A stretch of DNA of 64,000 nt. Origin: VRUE01 sp963816785. Lineage in GTDB: Bacteria > Actinomycetota > Thermoleophilia > Solirubrobacterales > 70-9. The DNA lies in assembly GCA_963816785.1 (NCBI GenBank), contig CAWFLL010000002.1:682001-746000 (forward strand), in the 5' to 3' direction. Below, piece by piece: positions 16,282 through 23,571 of the stretch. Each line of letters begins with the position of its first letter. The stretch's first letter is position 1. The translations under genes and the position numbers were made by a program. The notes under the pieces were generated by a model that searched no databases, was not told the DNA's origin, and saw only the letters and a program-made list of their open reading frames with translations.

Positions 16282-17013
16282 CTATTCGCCGAGCGCGGCG
16301 GCGATCGCGGCGGCCACCTCGGCATCCTCGCGCCCGCCGCGGTCGATCCAGCGCAGGTTCGGGATCTTCCGCATCCAGGTGAGCTGCCGCCGGGCGTAGT
16401 TGCGAGATCGTTTCTTCATCCGCTCGATGTCGCCGCCGATCAGCTCGTCGAAGCCGAGCGCCTTGCGGGCGGTCTTGGAGGGCCCGGCCGCTTCGGCGCG
16501 GCGCACCTCCTCCTCGGCCCCGGCGGCGACGATCGACTCGGTGCGGGCGTCGATTCGCTGGTACAGCAGCGAGCGCTCCATGTCGAGGCCGAAGATCAGC
16601 GTCGGGTGGCGGGTGTCTGCCGACCACAGCTCCGAGTCCTCCGTTCCCAGGGGAACGCGGACCAGCGACAGCTCGGCGATCGCCGCCCGCAGGTAGAGGC
16701 CCGTGCCGCCGACGACGATCGGCCGCCTTCCCTGGGCGAGCGCGGTATCGATCTCGCGGTGCGCCAGGCGCATGTAGTCGCCGACCGAGAACGGCTCGGT
16801 CACCGGCACGAACCCGACCAAACGGTGCTCGAGGTTCGCCCGCTGCTCCGCCGTCGCCGCCCCGGTCAGGGTCTCCAGGCCCTCATACACCTGCAACGCG
16901 TCGCACGAGATCGCGACCGGGTCCTCCCCGCGCTGCCGCAGCTCGTCTGCGAGAGCAATCGCCACGCCAGTCTTCCCCACCCCGGTGGGGCCGAATATGG
17001 CGAGGACCTCCAC
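16282..17013 (-). CDS. miaA: tRNA dimethylallyltransferase, compact form
   Basis: P-loop GPTGVGKTGVA, SCDALQVYEGLET, YMRLAHREID, and GGTGLYLRAAI match MiaA, which adds the dimethylallyl group to A37 of tRNAs reading UNN codons. The protein has 243 residues; MiaA is normally about 300. After ELSLVRVPLGTEDSELW it jumps to the distal part (DMERSLLYQRIDARTESI, KALGFDELIGGD, YARRQLTWMRK). The middle helical insertion domain with its PNDxRR segment is absent. The GTG start lies 7 bases after the miaB stop, so the two modify the same base from one transcript. Confidence 0.88.
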   Translation of the reverse strand: MEVLAIFGPTGVGKTGVAIALADELRQRGEDPVAISCDALQVYEGLETLTGAATAEQRANLEHRLVGFVPVTEPFSVGDYMRLAHREIDTALAQGRRPIVVGGTGLYLRAAIAELSLVRVPLGTEDSELWSADTRHPTLIFGLDMERSLLYQRIDARTESIVAAGAEEEVRRAEAAGPSKTARKALGFDELIGGDIERMKKRSRNYARRQLTWMRKIPNLRWIDRGGREDAEVAAAIAAALGE

Positions 17014-17019
17014 CGCGCC

Positions 17020-18375
17020 CTACGGGGTTGCGGCACTGCCCCGAACGGCTTGTGCCGAAGGCTGAGTGAGGGGTAGTGCCGCAACCCCGGCGAGCGTCTG
17101 GGACGTCGCCGATTCGATCTCGACTGGGATGAGGTCGCCTGGTTGGGCGATTCCGTCGAAGTTGACCGTCTTGTTGTGTCGGGTTCGGCCCCGCAGGCGG
17201 GCCGGGTCGGTCCGGCTCGGGCCCTCGACCAACACCTCCATCTCGCGCCCGATGAACCGCTGCGCCCGCTCCGTCGCACGCCTCTGCACGAGCTCGACCA
17301 GCCTCTCCATCCGCTCGCGCTTGACGGGATGCGGGACCTGATCCTCCATCGTCGCCGCCTCGGTCTCGCGGCGCGGTGAGAAGACGAAGGTGAAGGCCCC
17401 GTCGTAGCCGACCTCCTCGACGACCTCGAGCGTCTGCTCGAAGTCGGCCTCGGCCTCGCCCGGGAAGCCGACGATGATGTCGGTCGTGATCGCGGCGTCG
17501 GGGACGTGCTCGCGGATCAGCGCGACCCGGTCCATGTAGCGCCGGCGGTCGTAGGTGCGGCGCATCCGTTTCAGCACCGCGGTGGAGCCGGACTGCAGCG
17601 GCAGGTGGATGTGCTCGCACAGCGATCCGAGCTCGGCGTGGGCGCGGATCACATCCTCGCGCATGTCCTTCGGGTGCGGGCTGGTGTAGCGGATGCGCTC
17701 GATCCCCTCGATCGCGTCGACCCGCGCCAGCAGCTCGGAGAAGCCGGTCCGGGAGGCCTTCGGGAGGTCGCGGCCGTAGCTGTTGACGTTCTGGCCGAGC
17801 AGCGTCACCTCGACCACGCCGTCGGCGGCCAGCTCTCTCGCCTCGACGACCAGCTCATCGGGGTCGCGGCTGACCTCGCGCCCGCGGGTCGAAGGGACGA
17901 TGCAGTAGGAGCAGCGGCAGTTGCAGCCCTGGGAGATCTGCAGCCAGCCCTGGAACGGGCGCTCGCGGTGGGCGGGAAGGTGACCCGAGAAGTCCTCGAA
18001 CTCGAAGTAGCCCTGGGCGCTGAGCGAGTCCGAGTTGAGGAACTCGGCGAGCTTGTGGATCTGCCCGGGGCCGAAGGCGACGTCGACGAAGGGGAAGCGG
18101 CGGAACACCTCCTCCTTGACCGACTGGGCCCAGCAGCCACCGACCCCGACGACCCTGCCGGGGGCTTCGGACTTGAGGCGCTTCGCCTCGCCGAGGTGGG
18201 CGATGAAGCGGTTGTCCGCCGCCTCGCGGATCGAGCAGGTGTTGAAGAGGATCACGTCGGCGTCCTCGCGCTTCGGCGCCTCCTGGTAGCCGAGCGAGTC
18301 GAGCATCCCCCGCATCCGCTCGGAGTCGTGCACGTTCATCTGACAGCCGAACGTGGTGACGTGGTAGCTGGGCAT
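17020..18375 (-). CDS. miaB: tRNA-2-methylthio-N6-dimethylallyladenosine synthase
   Basis: A 451-residue methylthiotransferase. The N-terminal UPF0004 domain carries three Cys (FGCQMNVHDSE, NTCSIREAADN, GVGGCWAQ) for the auxiliary FeS cluster. The radical SAM motif is GCNCRCSYCIVP (C-x3-C-x2-C), with one additional Cys inside the first gap. A TRAM domain lies near 375-430. It methylthiolates i6A37 made by MiaA. The last 23 codons lie inside a long inverted repeat (17024-17088), so the C-terminal tail AGVAALPLTQPSAQAVRG is probably repeat-derived. Confidence 0.93.
   Translation of the reverse strand: MPSYHVTTFGCQMNVHDSERMRGMLDSLGYQEAPKREDADVILFNTCSIREAADNRFIAHLGEAKRLKSEAPGRVVGVGGCWAQSVKEEVFRRFPFVDVAFGPGQIHKLAEFLNSDSLSAQGYFEFEDFSGHLPAHRERPFQGWLQISQGCNCRCSYCIVPSTRGREVSRDPDELVVEARELAADGVVEVTLLGQNVNSYGRDLPKASRTGFSELLARVDAIEGIERIRYTSPHPKDMREDVIRAHAELGSLCEHIHLPLQSGSTAVLKRMRRTYDRRRYMDRVALIREHVPDAAITTDIIVGFPGEAEADFEQTLEVVEEVGYDGAFTFVFSPRRETEAATMEDQVPHPVKRERMERLVELVQRRATERAQRFIGREMEVLVEGPSRTDPARLRGRTRHNKTVNFDGIAQPGDLIPVEIESATSQTLAGVAALPLTQPSAQAVRGSAATP
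17024..17088 (-). repeat. 19-bp inverted repeat inside the 3' end of miaB
   Basis: GGGGTTGCGGCACTGCCCC (17024-17042) pairs with GGGGTAGTGCCGCAACCCC (17070-17088); the single difference would be a G-U pair in RNA. The 27-base loop contains CGGC/GCCG around TTGT. The minus-strand loop reads TCACTCAGCCTTCGG, which loosely resembles the repeat core TCACGATCTGACTCCTTCGG. It encodes the MiaB tail and ends just before miaA. Confidence 0.7.
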
Positions 18376-18388
18376 GGGGCCAGCGTAG

Positions 18389-18652
18389 CTACTGGGCTTC
18401 GAGAGCCCCTTCCTCCTGTTCTTCGACCGCTTCGCCGGCGTGCTCCAGCGCCGCCGCCCTGTGGTGTTCCTCGTCCTGGGCGTGCAGGACCGAGAAGGTC
18501 GTCGCGCAGCCGATCAGGGCGATGAACCAGAGCGCGACCAGCGGCGCCGCCCGTCCGGGGAACTTCTCGATCCGCAGCCCGAGGATGCTGACCACCATGG
18601 CCGAGGCCGCGAGGGTGCCGCCGATCACGTAGAAGAGGGTCCCGTTGTCCAT
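18389..18652 (-). CDS. Small membrane protein, unknown function
   Basis: An 87-residue protein from ATG (MDNGTLFYVIGGTL). Two hydrophobic helices at about 5-25 and 37-57 (PLVALWFIALIGCATTFSVL) are followed by an acidic tail rich in Glu and Ala (EHAGEAVEEQEEGALEAQ). It sits 13 bases upstream of miaB on the same strand. I do not recognise the family. The short spacing suggests co-transcription with miaB. Confidence 0.6.
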   Translation of the reverse strand: MDNGTLFYVIGGTLAASAMVVSILGLRIEKFPGRAAPLVALWFIALIGCATTFSVLHAQDEEHHRAAALEHAGEAVEEQEEGALEAQ

Positions 18653-18665
18653 ACGGCGCGGAATC

Positions 18666-18872
18666 CTATCCGCTGGTGTCGAGGAGGTAGTCGATCCTGC
18701 CCCTGAATCCGATCTCGGCCAGCGCCGCCGTCCCGGTGGAGGCGCCGTCGATGCTGACAACGTCCACGGCCCTCCGCTCCGCCTTGGTCAGCGCGCCCTT
18801 GGCCGACGCCGGCGCTGCGGCTGCGACAGCCGCCAGAGCGAGCGATGTGAGGGCGATCCGGGCACGGCGCAA
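18666..18872 (-). CDS. Small predicted secreted protein, unknown
   Basis: 68 residues. The first 24 form a typical signal peptide (MRRARIALTSLALAAVAAAA, then PASA). The mature part is about 44 residues (GALTKAERRAVDVVSIDG) with no family I recognise. It lies 31 bases after the recA stop and 13 before the small membrane protein start. The good signal peptide supports it, but such a short reading frame in GC-rich DNA could be chance. Confidence 0.45.
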   Translation of the reverse strand: MRRARIALTSLALAAVAAAAPASAKGALTKAERRAVDVVSIDGASTGTAALAEIGFRGRIDYLLDTSG

Positions 18873-18903
18873 TGCGCGAACTACCCTAAACCGCTCCCGG
18901 CTC

Positions 18904-19992
18904 TCAGGCCGCTTTGGCCTCCTCGGCGGGAGCGACGGGCTCGGCCGGCACGGCTCCCTCGGCGCCGATGCCGAGCGCCGCTCGGATCTTGACCTCGATC
19001 TCGCTCGCGATCTCGGGGTTGTCGGCGAGGAACTGTTTGGCGTTGTTGCGCCCCTGCCCCAGCCGCGTCTTGCCGTAGGAGAAGAAGGCCCCCGACTTCT
19101 GCACCAGGTCGTGCTCGATCCCGAAGTCGAGCAGGCCGCCCTCGCGCGAGATGCCCTGCCCGTACTCGATGTCGAACTCGGCCTGCCGGAATGGCGAGGC
19201 GACCTTGTTCTTGACCACCTTGACCCGGACCCGGTTGCCGACCGCCTCGGTCCCCTCCTTGAGGGTCTCGATGCGGCGGATGTCGAGCCGCTGCGAGGAG
19301 TAGAACTTCAGCGCCCGGCCGCCCGGCTGGGTCTCGGGCGAGCCGAACTGGACCCCGACCTTTTCGCGGATCTGGTTGGTGAAGAGGCAGACGGTGTTGG
19401 TCCGATTGAGGTTGCCGGCCAGTTTGCGCATCGCCTGCGACATCAGCCGCGCCTGGAGGCCGACTGTCTGGTCGCCGATCTGCCCGTCGAGCTCGGCTTT
19501 CGGGGTGAGCGCCGCGACCGAGTCGATCGCGACGACGTCGATCGCGGCCGAGGCGATCAGGCGGTCGGCGATCTGCAGCGCCTGCTCGCCGTAGTCGGGC
19601 TGGGAGACGAGCAGCTCGTCGGTGTCGACGCCGATCGCCCGCGCGTAGATCGGGTCGATCGCGTGCTCGGTGTCGATGAAGGCGCAGATCCCGCCGCGGC
19701 TCTGCGCCTCGGCGATGATGTGGTAGATCATCGTCGTCTTCCCCGAGGACTCCGGGCCGAAGATCTCGACGATCCGGCCGCGCGGGACGCCGCCGATTCC
19801 CAGCGCCAGGTCGAGCGCGAGCGCCCCGGTCGGGATCGCCTCGATCTGGACCGCGCTGTCGGCGCCGAGCCGCATCAGCGCGCCCTGGCCGAAGTCGCGC
19901 TCGATCTGGGTCACCGCCGCCGCCAGGGCGGCGTCCTTGGCCTTGGCCTCCTTCGCCGATGCGTCCTTCAGAGTCGCCTTTTTGTCTGCCAT
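18904..19992 (-). CDS. recA: Recombinase RecA
   Basis: 362 residues, full length. Walker A GPESSGKTTM, Walker B VVAIDSVAALTPKAE, loop 2 region NQIREKVGVQFGSPETQPGG, and the C-terminal acidic or Ala-rich tail. It forms ATP-dependent filaments on ssDNA for strand exchange and SOS induction. It sits 10 bases downstream of thpR. No LexA box can be assigned because the upstream bases are thpR coding sequence; a promoter would lie inside thpR or further up. Confidence 0.97.
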   Translation of the reverse strand: MADKKATLKDASAKEAKAKDAALAAAVTQIERDFGQGALMRLGADSAVQIEAIPTGALALDLALGIGGVPRGRIVEIFGPESSGKTTMIYHIIAEAQSRGGICAFIDTEHAIDPIYARAIGVDTDELLVSQPDYGEQALQIADRLIASAAIDVVAIDSVAALTPKAELDGQIGDQTVGLQARLMSQAMRKLAGNLNRTNTVCLFTNQIREKVGVQFGSPETQPGGRALKFYSSQRLDIRRIETLKEGTEAVGNRVRVKVVKNKVASPFRQAEFDIEYGQGISREGGLLDFGIEHDLVQKSGAFFSYGKTRLGQGRNNAKQFLADNPEIASEIEVKIRAALGIGAEGAVPAEPVAPAEEAKAA

Positions 19993-20002
19993 CTATTTCA
20001 CC

Positions 20003-20605
20003 TCACTGCCGCCCTTTCTCGGGCAGCTCGACTTGCGCCAGCGGGGTGTACTGCGCACCCTGTGGCTGGAGTTGGGAACGGTAGAGCGTGATCCGGACGC
20101 CATCGAAGGGCTGCAGCAATTCCTTCGGCAGCGCCCCGGGAGGCCTGGAGACGACCCCCGGGCGCTTCGAGCCCCGCTCCTCCCGGCGCACCCTGGCCAC
20201 GGTCACATGCGGCCAGAAGGGGCGTTTCTCGGGCTCGTAGAGCCCCTCCTCGACCAGCCTCTCCTGCAGCCCCGCCTGCAGGGCGACGGTCCCCGGCGAG
20301 TCGGCCGGCAGGGCGAAGAGGCGCGGCCTCCCCCGCGGCGGCCGGGGGACCGGGCTCCACAGCTCGATCCGCGGTGCCGGGTCGCCGCTCTCCGCGACGA
20401 TCTCGGCCAGCCGCGGGATCCGCTTCTCGGGCAGGTAGCCGAGGAAGGCGAGCGTCACGTGCAGGCTCTCCTCCGCCACCGGCCTCAGCGCCGGGTCTCT
20501 CAGCTCCTCCCGGCCCCAGGCGACGATCGAGCCTCGGACGGGGTCGGGAAGGTCGAGCGCGACGAACAATCGCGCCCGTGGGCTCTTCAGGCGTTCCTTG
20601 GCCAC
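20003..20605 (-). CDS. thpR: RNA 2',3'-cyclic phosphodiesterase (2H family)
   Basis: A 200-residue 2H phosphoesterase with the paired HxTx motifs HVTLAFLG (near residue 47) and HVTVARVRR (near 132), and an opening RLFVALDLPD. It hydrolyses 2',3'-cyclic phosphates on RNA; the family was earlier called 2'-5' RNA ligase. The GTG start (VAKERLKSPRARLF) fits the family better than the farther upstream start. It lies directly upstream of recA and is likely co-transcribed. Confidence 0.88.
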   Translation of the reverse strand: MAKERLKSPRARLFVALDLPDPVRGSIVAWGREELRDPALRPVAEESLHVTLAFLGYLPEKRIPRLAEIVAESGDPAPRIELWSPVPRPPRGRPRLFALPADSPGTVALQAGLQERLVEEGLYEPEKRPFWPHVTVARVRREERGSKRPGVVSRPPGALPKELLQPFDGVRITLYRSQLQPQGAQYTPLAQVELPEKGRQ

Positions 20606-20695
20606 CCCGCTGACGCTATGCCGTCGCCGCGCGCGACACAACGCAGCAATGTAAGAACTCTCTGGAGTGGCACTGCCGGAACCCAGGGAAACCAG

Positions 20696-21304
20696 TCAGC
20701 AGACCAAGACAAGGTCAACTGGCTGGGCGGTCAAGGACCCGTTGGCGTGGGGGGATGTGATGATCTGATTCGGCGTATTCGGTTTCCTCACCGTCTGCAC
20801 CGTTCGCACCGCCGCGATCAGGAGGTTGTTTGTGCGGAAGCCCACCGTCGCAGTCGCCGCGCAGTTCAGGATGCTGGACGCGAAGGTCACTTTGCATGCT
20901 TGCCCAACAGCTTCCGTGAACACACCCGACGGGAACGGCACCGCGGCCGTGCAATCGCTGTTCATCGCAAGACCGATGAGGTTGGGGAGGCGTAGGGAAG
21001 TCAGCGAGGATTGGTTGATGTCGGCACCGCTGAGCGATCCGTCTTGCACCTTCGCACCGGTAATCGTCCCGTCTGCGAGCAGGTTGCCGGTCAGGCTCCC
21101 GTCCTTCACCTTCTTCGCGATGATCGCCCCGTTCTTGATCTTCGCCGTGGTGACGGCGTTCTTCCTCAGCTGCTTCGTGCCGACGGAGTTCTTGGGCAGC
21201 TGCGTGGCGGCATAGGACGCCCCGCCGAGGGCGATGAACACCGCCACCGTCGCCATCACGTTTGCGTAGGTCAGCTTCCCGCGAAGCTTCGTGCGCTCAT
21301 TCAT
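20696..21304 (-). CDS. Secreted beta-repeat protein of the KLTYANVMATVAVFIALGG family
   Basis: 202 residues. The N-terminal 33 residues (RGKLTYANVMATVAVFIALG, then GASYAA) are a signal or anchor that I know from many paralogues in Solirubrobacterales. It is followed by degenerate short repeats (NSVGTKQLRKNAVTTAKIKN, DGSLTGNLLADGTITGAKVQ, DGSLSGADI) that should form a beta-helix-like or collagen-tail-like rod. The C-terminal 85 residues form a domain with three Cys (NSDCTAA, QACKV, LNCAAT) and a terminal Cys. The function is unknown; it is probably surface-exposed. It interrupts a cinA-thpR-recA order. Confidence 0.75.
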   Translation of the reverse strand: MNERTKLRGKLTYANVMATVAVFIALGGASYAATQLPKNSVGTKQLRKNAVTTAKIKNGAIIAKKVKDGSLTGNLLADGTITGAKVQDGSLSGADINQSSLTSLRLPNLIGLAMNSDCTAAVPFPSGVFTEAVGQACKVTFASSILNCAATATVGFRTNNLLIAAVRTVQTVRKPNTPNQIITSPHANGSLTAQPVDLVLVC

Positions 21305-21435
21305 GTCGCCCCCATACGGATTGTGGCTTTCGGCCTCGACCCGCCGAGGGCCGAGGCCCCCCGATCACGGTAGCCCTCCTCAGCGGCGGGGTCAATCCGG
21401 CCCGTGGGCGCGTTGGGGGCTGGGTGTGGCTGCTC

Positions 21436-22758
21436 TCAGAGTGGCGGCACGCTGCCGCTCAGCAGAATCCGCAGCAGGTGCATCCCGACCAGGGCCGATC
21501 GCTCGCGGATGTCCTCCCGGCCCCCGGGGATGACGGGGTCCCGCGCCACCGCCGGCCCCTCGGCGAGGCGGGCGTCGAAGCAGACGTAGCCGACCGGCTT
21601 CTCCTCCGTCCCGCCGTCGGGGCCGGCGATGCCGGTGATCGCCACCGCGACATCCGCTCCGAATCGCTCCAGGGCGCCGCGCGACATCGCCTCGGCGACC
21701 TCGAGCGAGACCTCCCCGTGAGCGTCGATCAGCGCCGGGTCGACGCCGAGCAGCTCGGTCTTGGCCTCGTTCGAGTAGGCGACGACCCCTCCGGCGAAGT
21801 AGGTCGAGGCACCGGGGAGGTCGGTGATCCTCGCCGCCAGCAGCCCCCCGCTGCACGACTCCGCCAACCCGAGCCGGCGACCTCCGAGGAGCTGCGCCAC
21901 CTGCGAGTCGATCGTCTCGCCGTCGAGGCTGAAGAGGTGCCGCTGATGGCGCTCCTGCAGGCCTGCCCGGACCGCGTCCGCGGTCGCCGCCGCGCCGTCG
22001 CGGTAGCGCACGTCGACCTCGATCTCCCCGCGCCGCAGGCAGGTAGTGATCTCCACCTCTCCGAGTGCCACGCCGGCCGCCTCCAGCTCGCGCAGGCTCT
22101 TGGCGATTTCGGACTCGGGGATCCCGAACATCCGCAGCGTGTATCCGCGCAGTGGCGTCGCCCTCTCGATCAGGTCCCGGACAGGGCCGGTGTCGAGGGC
22201 GACGGGCCACATCGGCTGCAGCTCGCGCGGTGGGCCGGGCAGGACCACCACGACCGGCCCGTCGGCCGGGACGACGAGCCCCGGGGCGGTGCCGACCGGG
22301 TCGAGCGCCATCGCCCCCTCGGGAATCAGCGCCTGCTTCCGGTTGGCCTCCCTGACCGCCTCCTCGTCGAAGTTGAAGCGGCGCGCGAAACCGCGCAGGA
22401 CCTCGGCGATCTTCTCCTCCACCTCCTCGTCGAGGACGAGCTCGCGGCCGGCGAAACGGGCGACGATCTCGGCCGTCAGGTCGTCGGCGGTCGGCCCGAG
22501 CCCGCCCGAGGTGACCACCAGGTCCATCCCCTCGTCGGCCATGAAGCGCAGCGCCGCCTCGAGATCGGCGGGCCGGTCGCCGACGATGAGGATGTGGGCG
22601 ACGTCGACCCCGAGCTCGGCCAGCCGTTCGGAGAGCCAGGGGCCGTTCGAATCGGAGATCGTCCCGGTCAACACCTCGGTGCCGGTGACGACGATCCCCG
22701 CTCTGACCGCCCCCGGACGCGGGAGAGAATGCCTGTCCATCTCTGGTTCTTCAGGCAT
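21436..22758 (-). CDS. cinA: CinA: nucleotide/pyridine-nucleotide repair protein with repeat-derived N-terminus
   Basis: 440 residues. The MoCF/COG1058 domain begins RAGIVVTGTEVLTGTISDSN and has VVTSGGLGPTADDLT. The C-terminal CinA domain has LAESCSGGLLAARIT and VAITGIAGPDGGTEEKPVG, the NMN amidohydrolase motif. The gene often accompanies recA. The family normally starts a few residues before IVVTGTE. Here the only in-frame starts are ATGs at 22758 and 22740, inside a palindromic repeat, so MPEEPEMDRHSLPRPG is supplied by that repeat. Confidence 0.92.
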   Translation of the reverse strand: MPEEPEMDRHSLPRPGAVRAGIVVTGTEVLTGTISDSNGPWLSERLAELGVDVAHILIVGDRPADLEAALRFMADEGMDLVVTSGGLGPTADDLTAEIVARFAGRELVLDEEVEEKIAEVLRGFARRFNFDEEAVREANRKQALIPEGAMALDPVGTAPGLVVPADGPVVVVLPGPPRELQPMWPVALDTGPVRDLIERATPLRGYTLRMFGIPESEIAKSLRELEAAGVALGEVEITTCLRRGEIEVDVRYRDGAAATADAVRAGLQERHQRHLFSLDGETIDSQVAQLLGGRRLGLAESCSGGLLAARITDLPGASTYFAGGVVAYSNEAKTELLGVDPALIDAHGEVSLEVAEAMSRGALERFGADVAVAITGIAGPDGGTEEKPVGYVCFDARLAEGPAVARDPVIPGGREDIRERSALVGMHLLRILLSGSVPPL

Positions 22759-22780
22759 TCTCGAGAGCAGAGGAGGCGGT
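22706..22780 (+). repeat. Two-stem palindromic repeat, copy A (cinA start)
   Basis: Outer stem ACCGCC (22706-22711) / GGCGGT (22775-22780). Inner 11-bp stem GAGAATGCCTG (22725-22735) / CAGGCATTCTC (22752-22762). Loop TCCATCTCTGGTTCTT. Between the stems are CCCCGGACGCGGGA on the left and GAGAGCAGAGGA on the right. The architecture is the same at 31360-31439 and 63915-63992. Read on the minus strand it provides the start and first 16 codons of cinA. Confidence 0.85.
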
Positions 22781-22788
22781 GATATGTG

Positions 22789-23547
22789 TCATTCGCAGTC
22801 CGGCCTTTCGCCTTCTTCCAGCTCGGTCAGTTCGCCTTCGGAGTCGACCGCGAAGCCGAGCGGGCTCGAGGAGGCCGGGATCGGCGCCGGGCTGCCGTCG
22901 ATTTCCATCTCCACCGCGCCGTTCCCGAATGCGACCGTGAAGCCGTTGGAGCGGAACGGGCCCTCCTGCGCCCCGGCTGTGAGGATCTGGCCGCCGATCA
23001 GCGGCTTTTTGGCGGAGTCCAGCAGGCAGACCCAGACTTCGTCCGTGGCTTCGAGGCTGACCGCCACCCCGGGCGCCTTCGCGGGGGGCGGCGCCTGCCG
23101 GCTGCCGGCTCTGGAGGCGGGCCTCGATCCATCGCCCGAGGAGTCGTTCCCCCGTCCGGCGAGGCCGATCGCCACAAGGATGCCGATCAGGGCCGCCACG
23201 ACGACGACGGCGAGGATGCGCCCCCCCACCCGGGATCGAGCCGGCGTGCGCCGTGCGCTCAGCGCGGGCTCGACCCGGGGGGGCGGCCTATCGCCGCCCG
23301 CAACCTCGGTGCCGGCCCGGTAGTCCTCGGCCAGCCGCTCGCCGTCCAACCCGAGGTACGCGGCGTAGGTACGGATGAAGGCGCGAGCGTAGACGTCGCC
23401 CGGAAGGACGTCCCACTCCTCGTTCTCGATCGCCCGCAGGAAGCGGACGCGGATCTTGGTCGCCTCCTCGACCTCGGAAAGGTCGAGTTTGCGACGATTT
23501 CGCGCGTCCCGAAGGGTGGTTCCGATTTCCGACTCCACCCTTGACAT
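22789..23547 (-). CDS. RodZ-like membrane protein with N-terminal helix-turn-helix
   Basis: 252 residues. Residues 1-80 form an HTH_25-type domain (IGTTLRDARNRRKLDLSEVE and YARAFIRTYAAYLGLD). A basic or Pro-rich linker and one membrane helix follow at about 108-128 (ILAVVVVAALIGILVAIG), then a C-terminal domain of DUF4115 type (EVWVCLLDSAKKPLIGG). This is the topology of the RodZ cell-shape protein. It lies between ftsK and cinA on the same strand. The end is 9 bases from the repeat that starts cinA. Confidence 0.8.
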   Translation of the reverse strand: MSRVESEIGTTLRDARNRRKLDLSEVEEATKIRVRFLRAIENEEWDVLPGDVYARAFIRTYAAYLGLDGERLAEDYRAGTEVAGGDRPPPRVEPALSARRTPARSRVGGRILAVVVVAALIGILVAIGLAGRGNDSSGDGSRPASRAGSRQAPPPAKAPGVAVSLEATDEVWVCLLDSAKKPLIGGQILTAGAQEGPFRSNGFTVAFGNGAVEMEIDGSPAPIPASSSPLGFAVDSEGELTELEEGERPDCE

Positions 23548-23571
23548 TGTGGCCGGTTACCGAGAAAGGCC

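Noticed and set aside
15727..17076. A 449-codon plus-strand frame across dapF and miaA
   Set aside because: It has no recognisable domain and lies opposite two well-identified genes.
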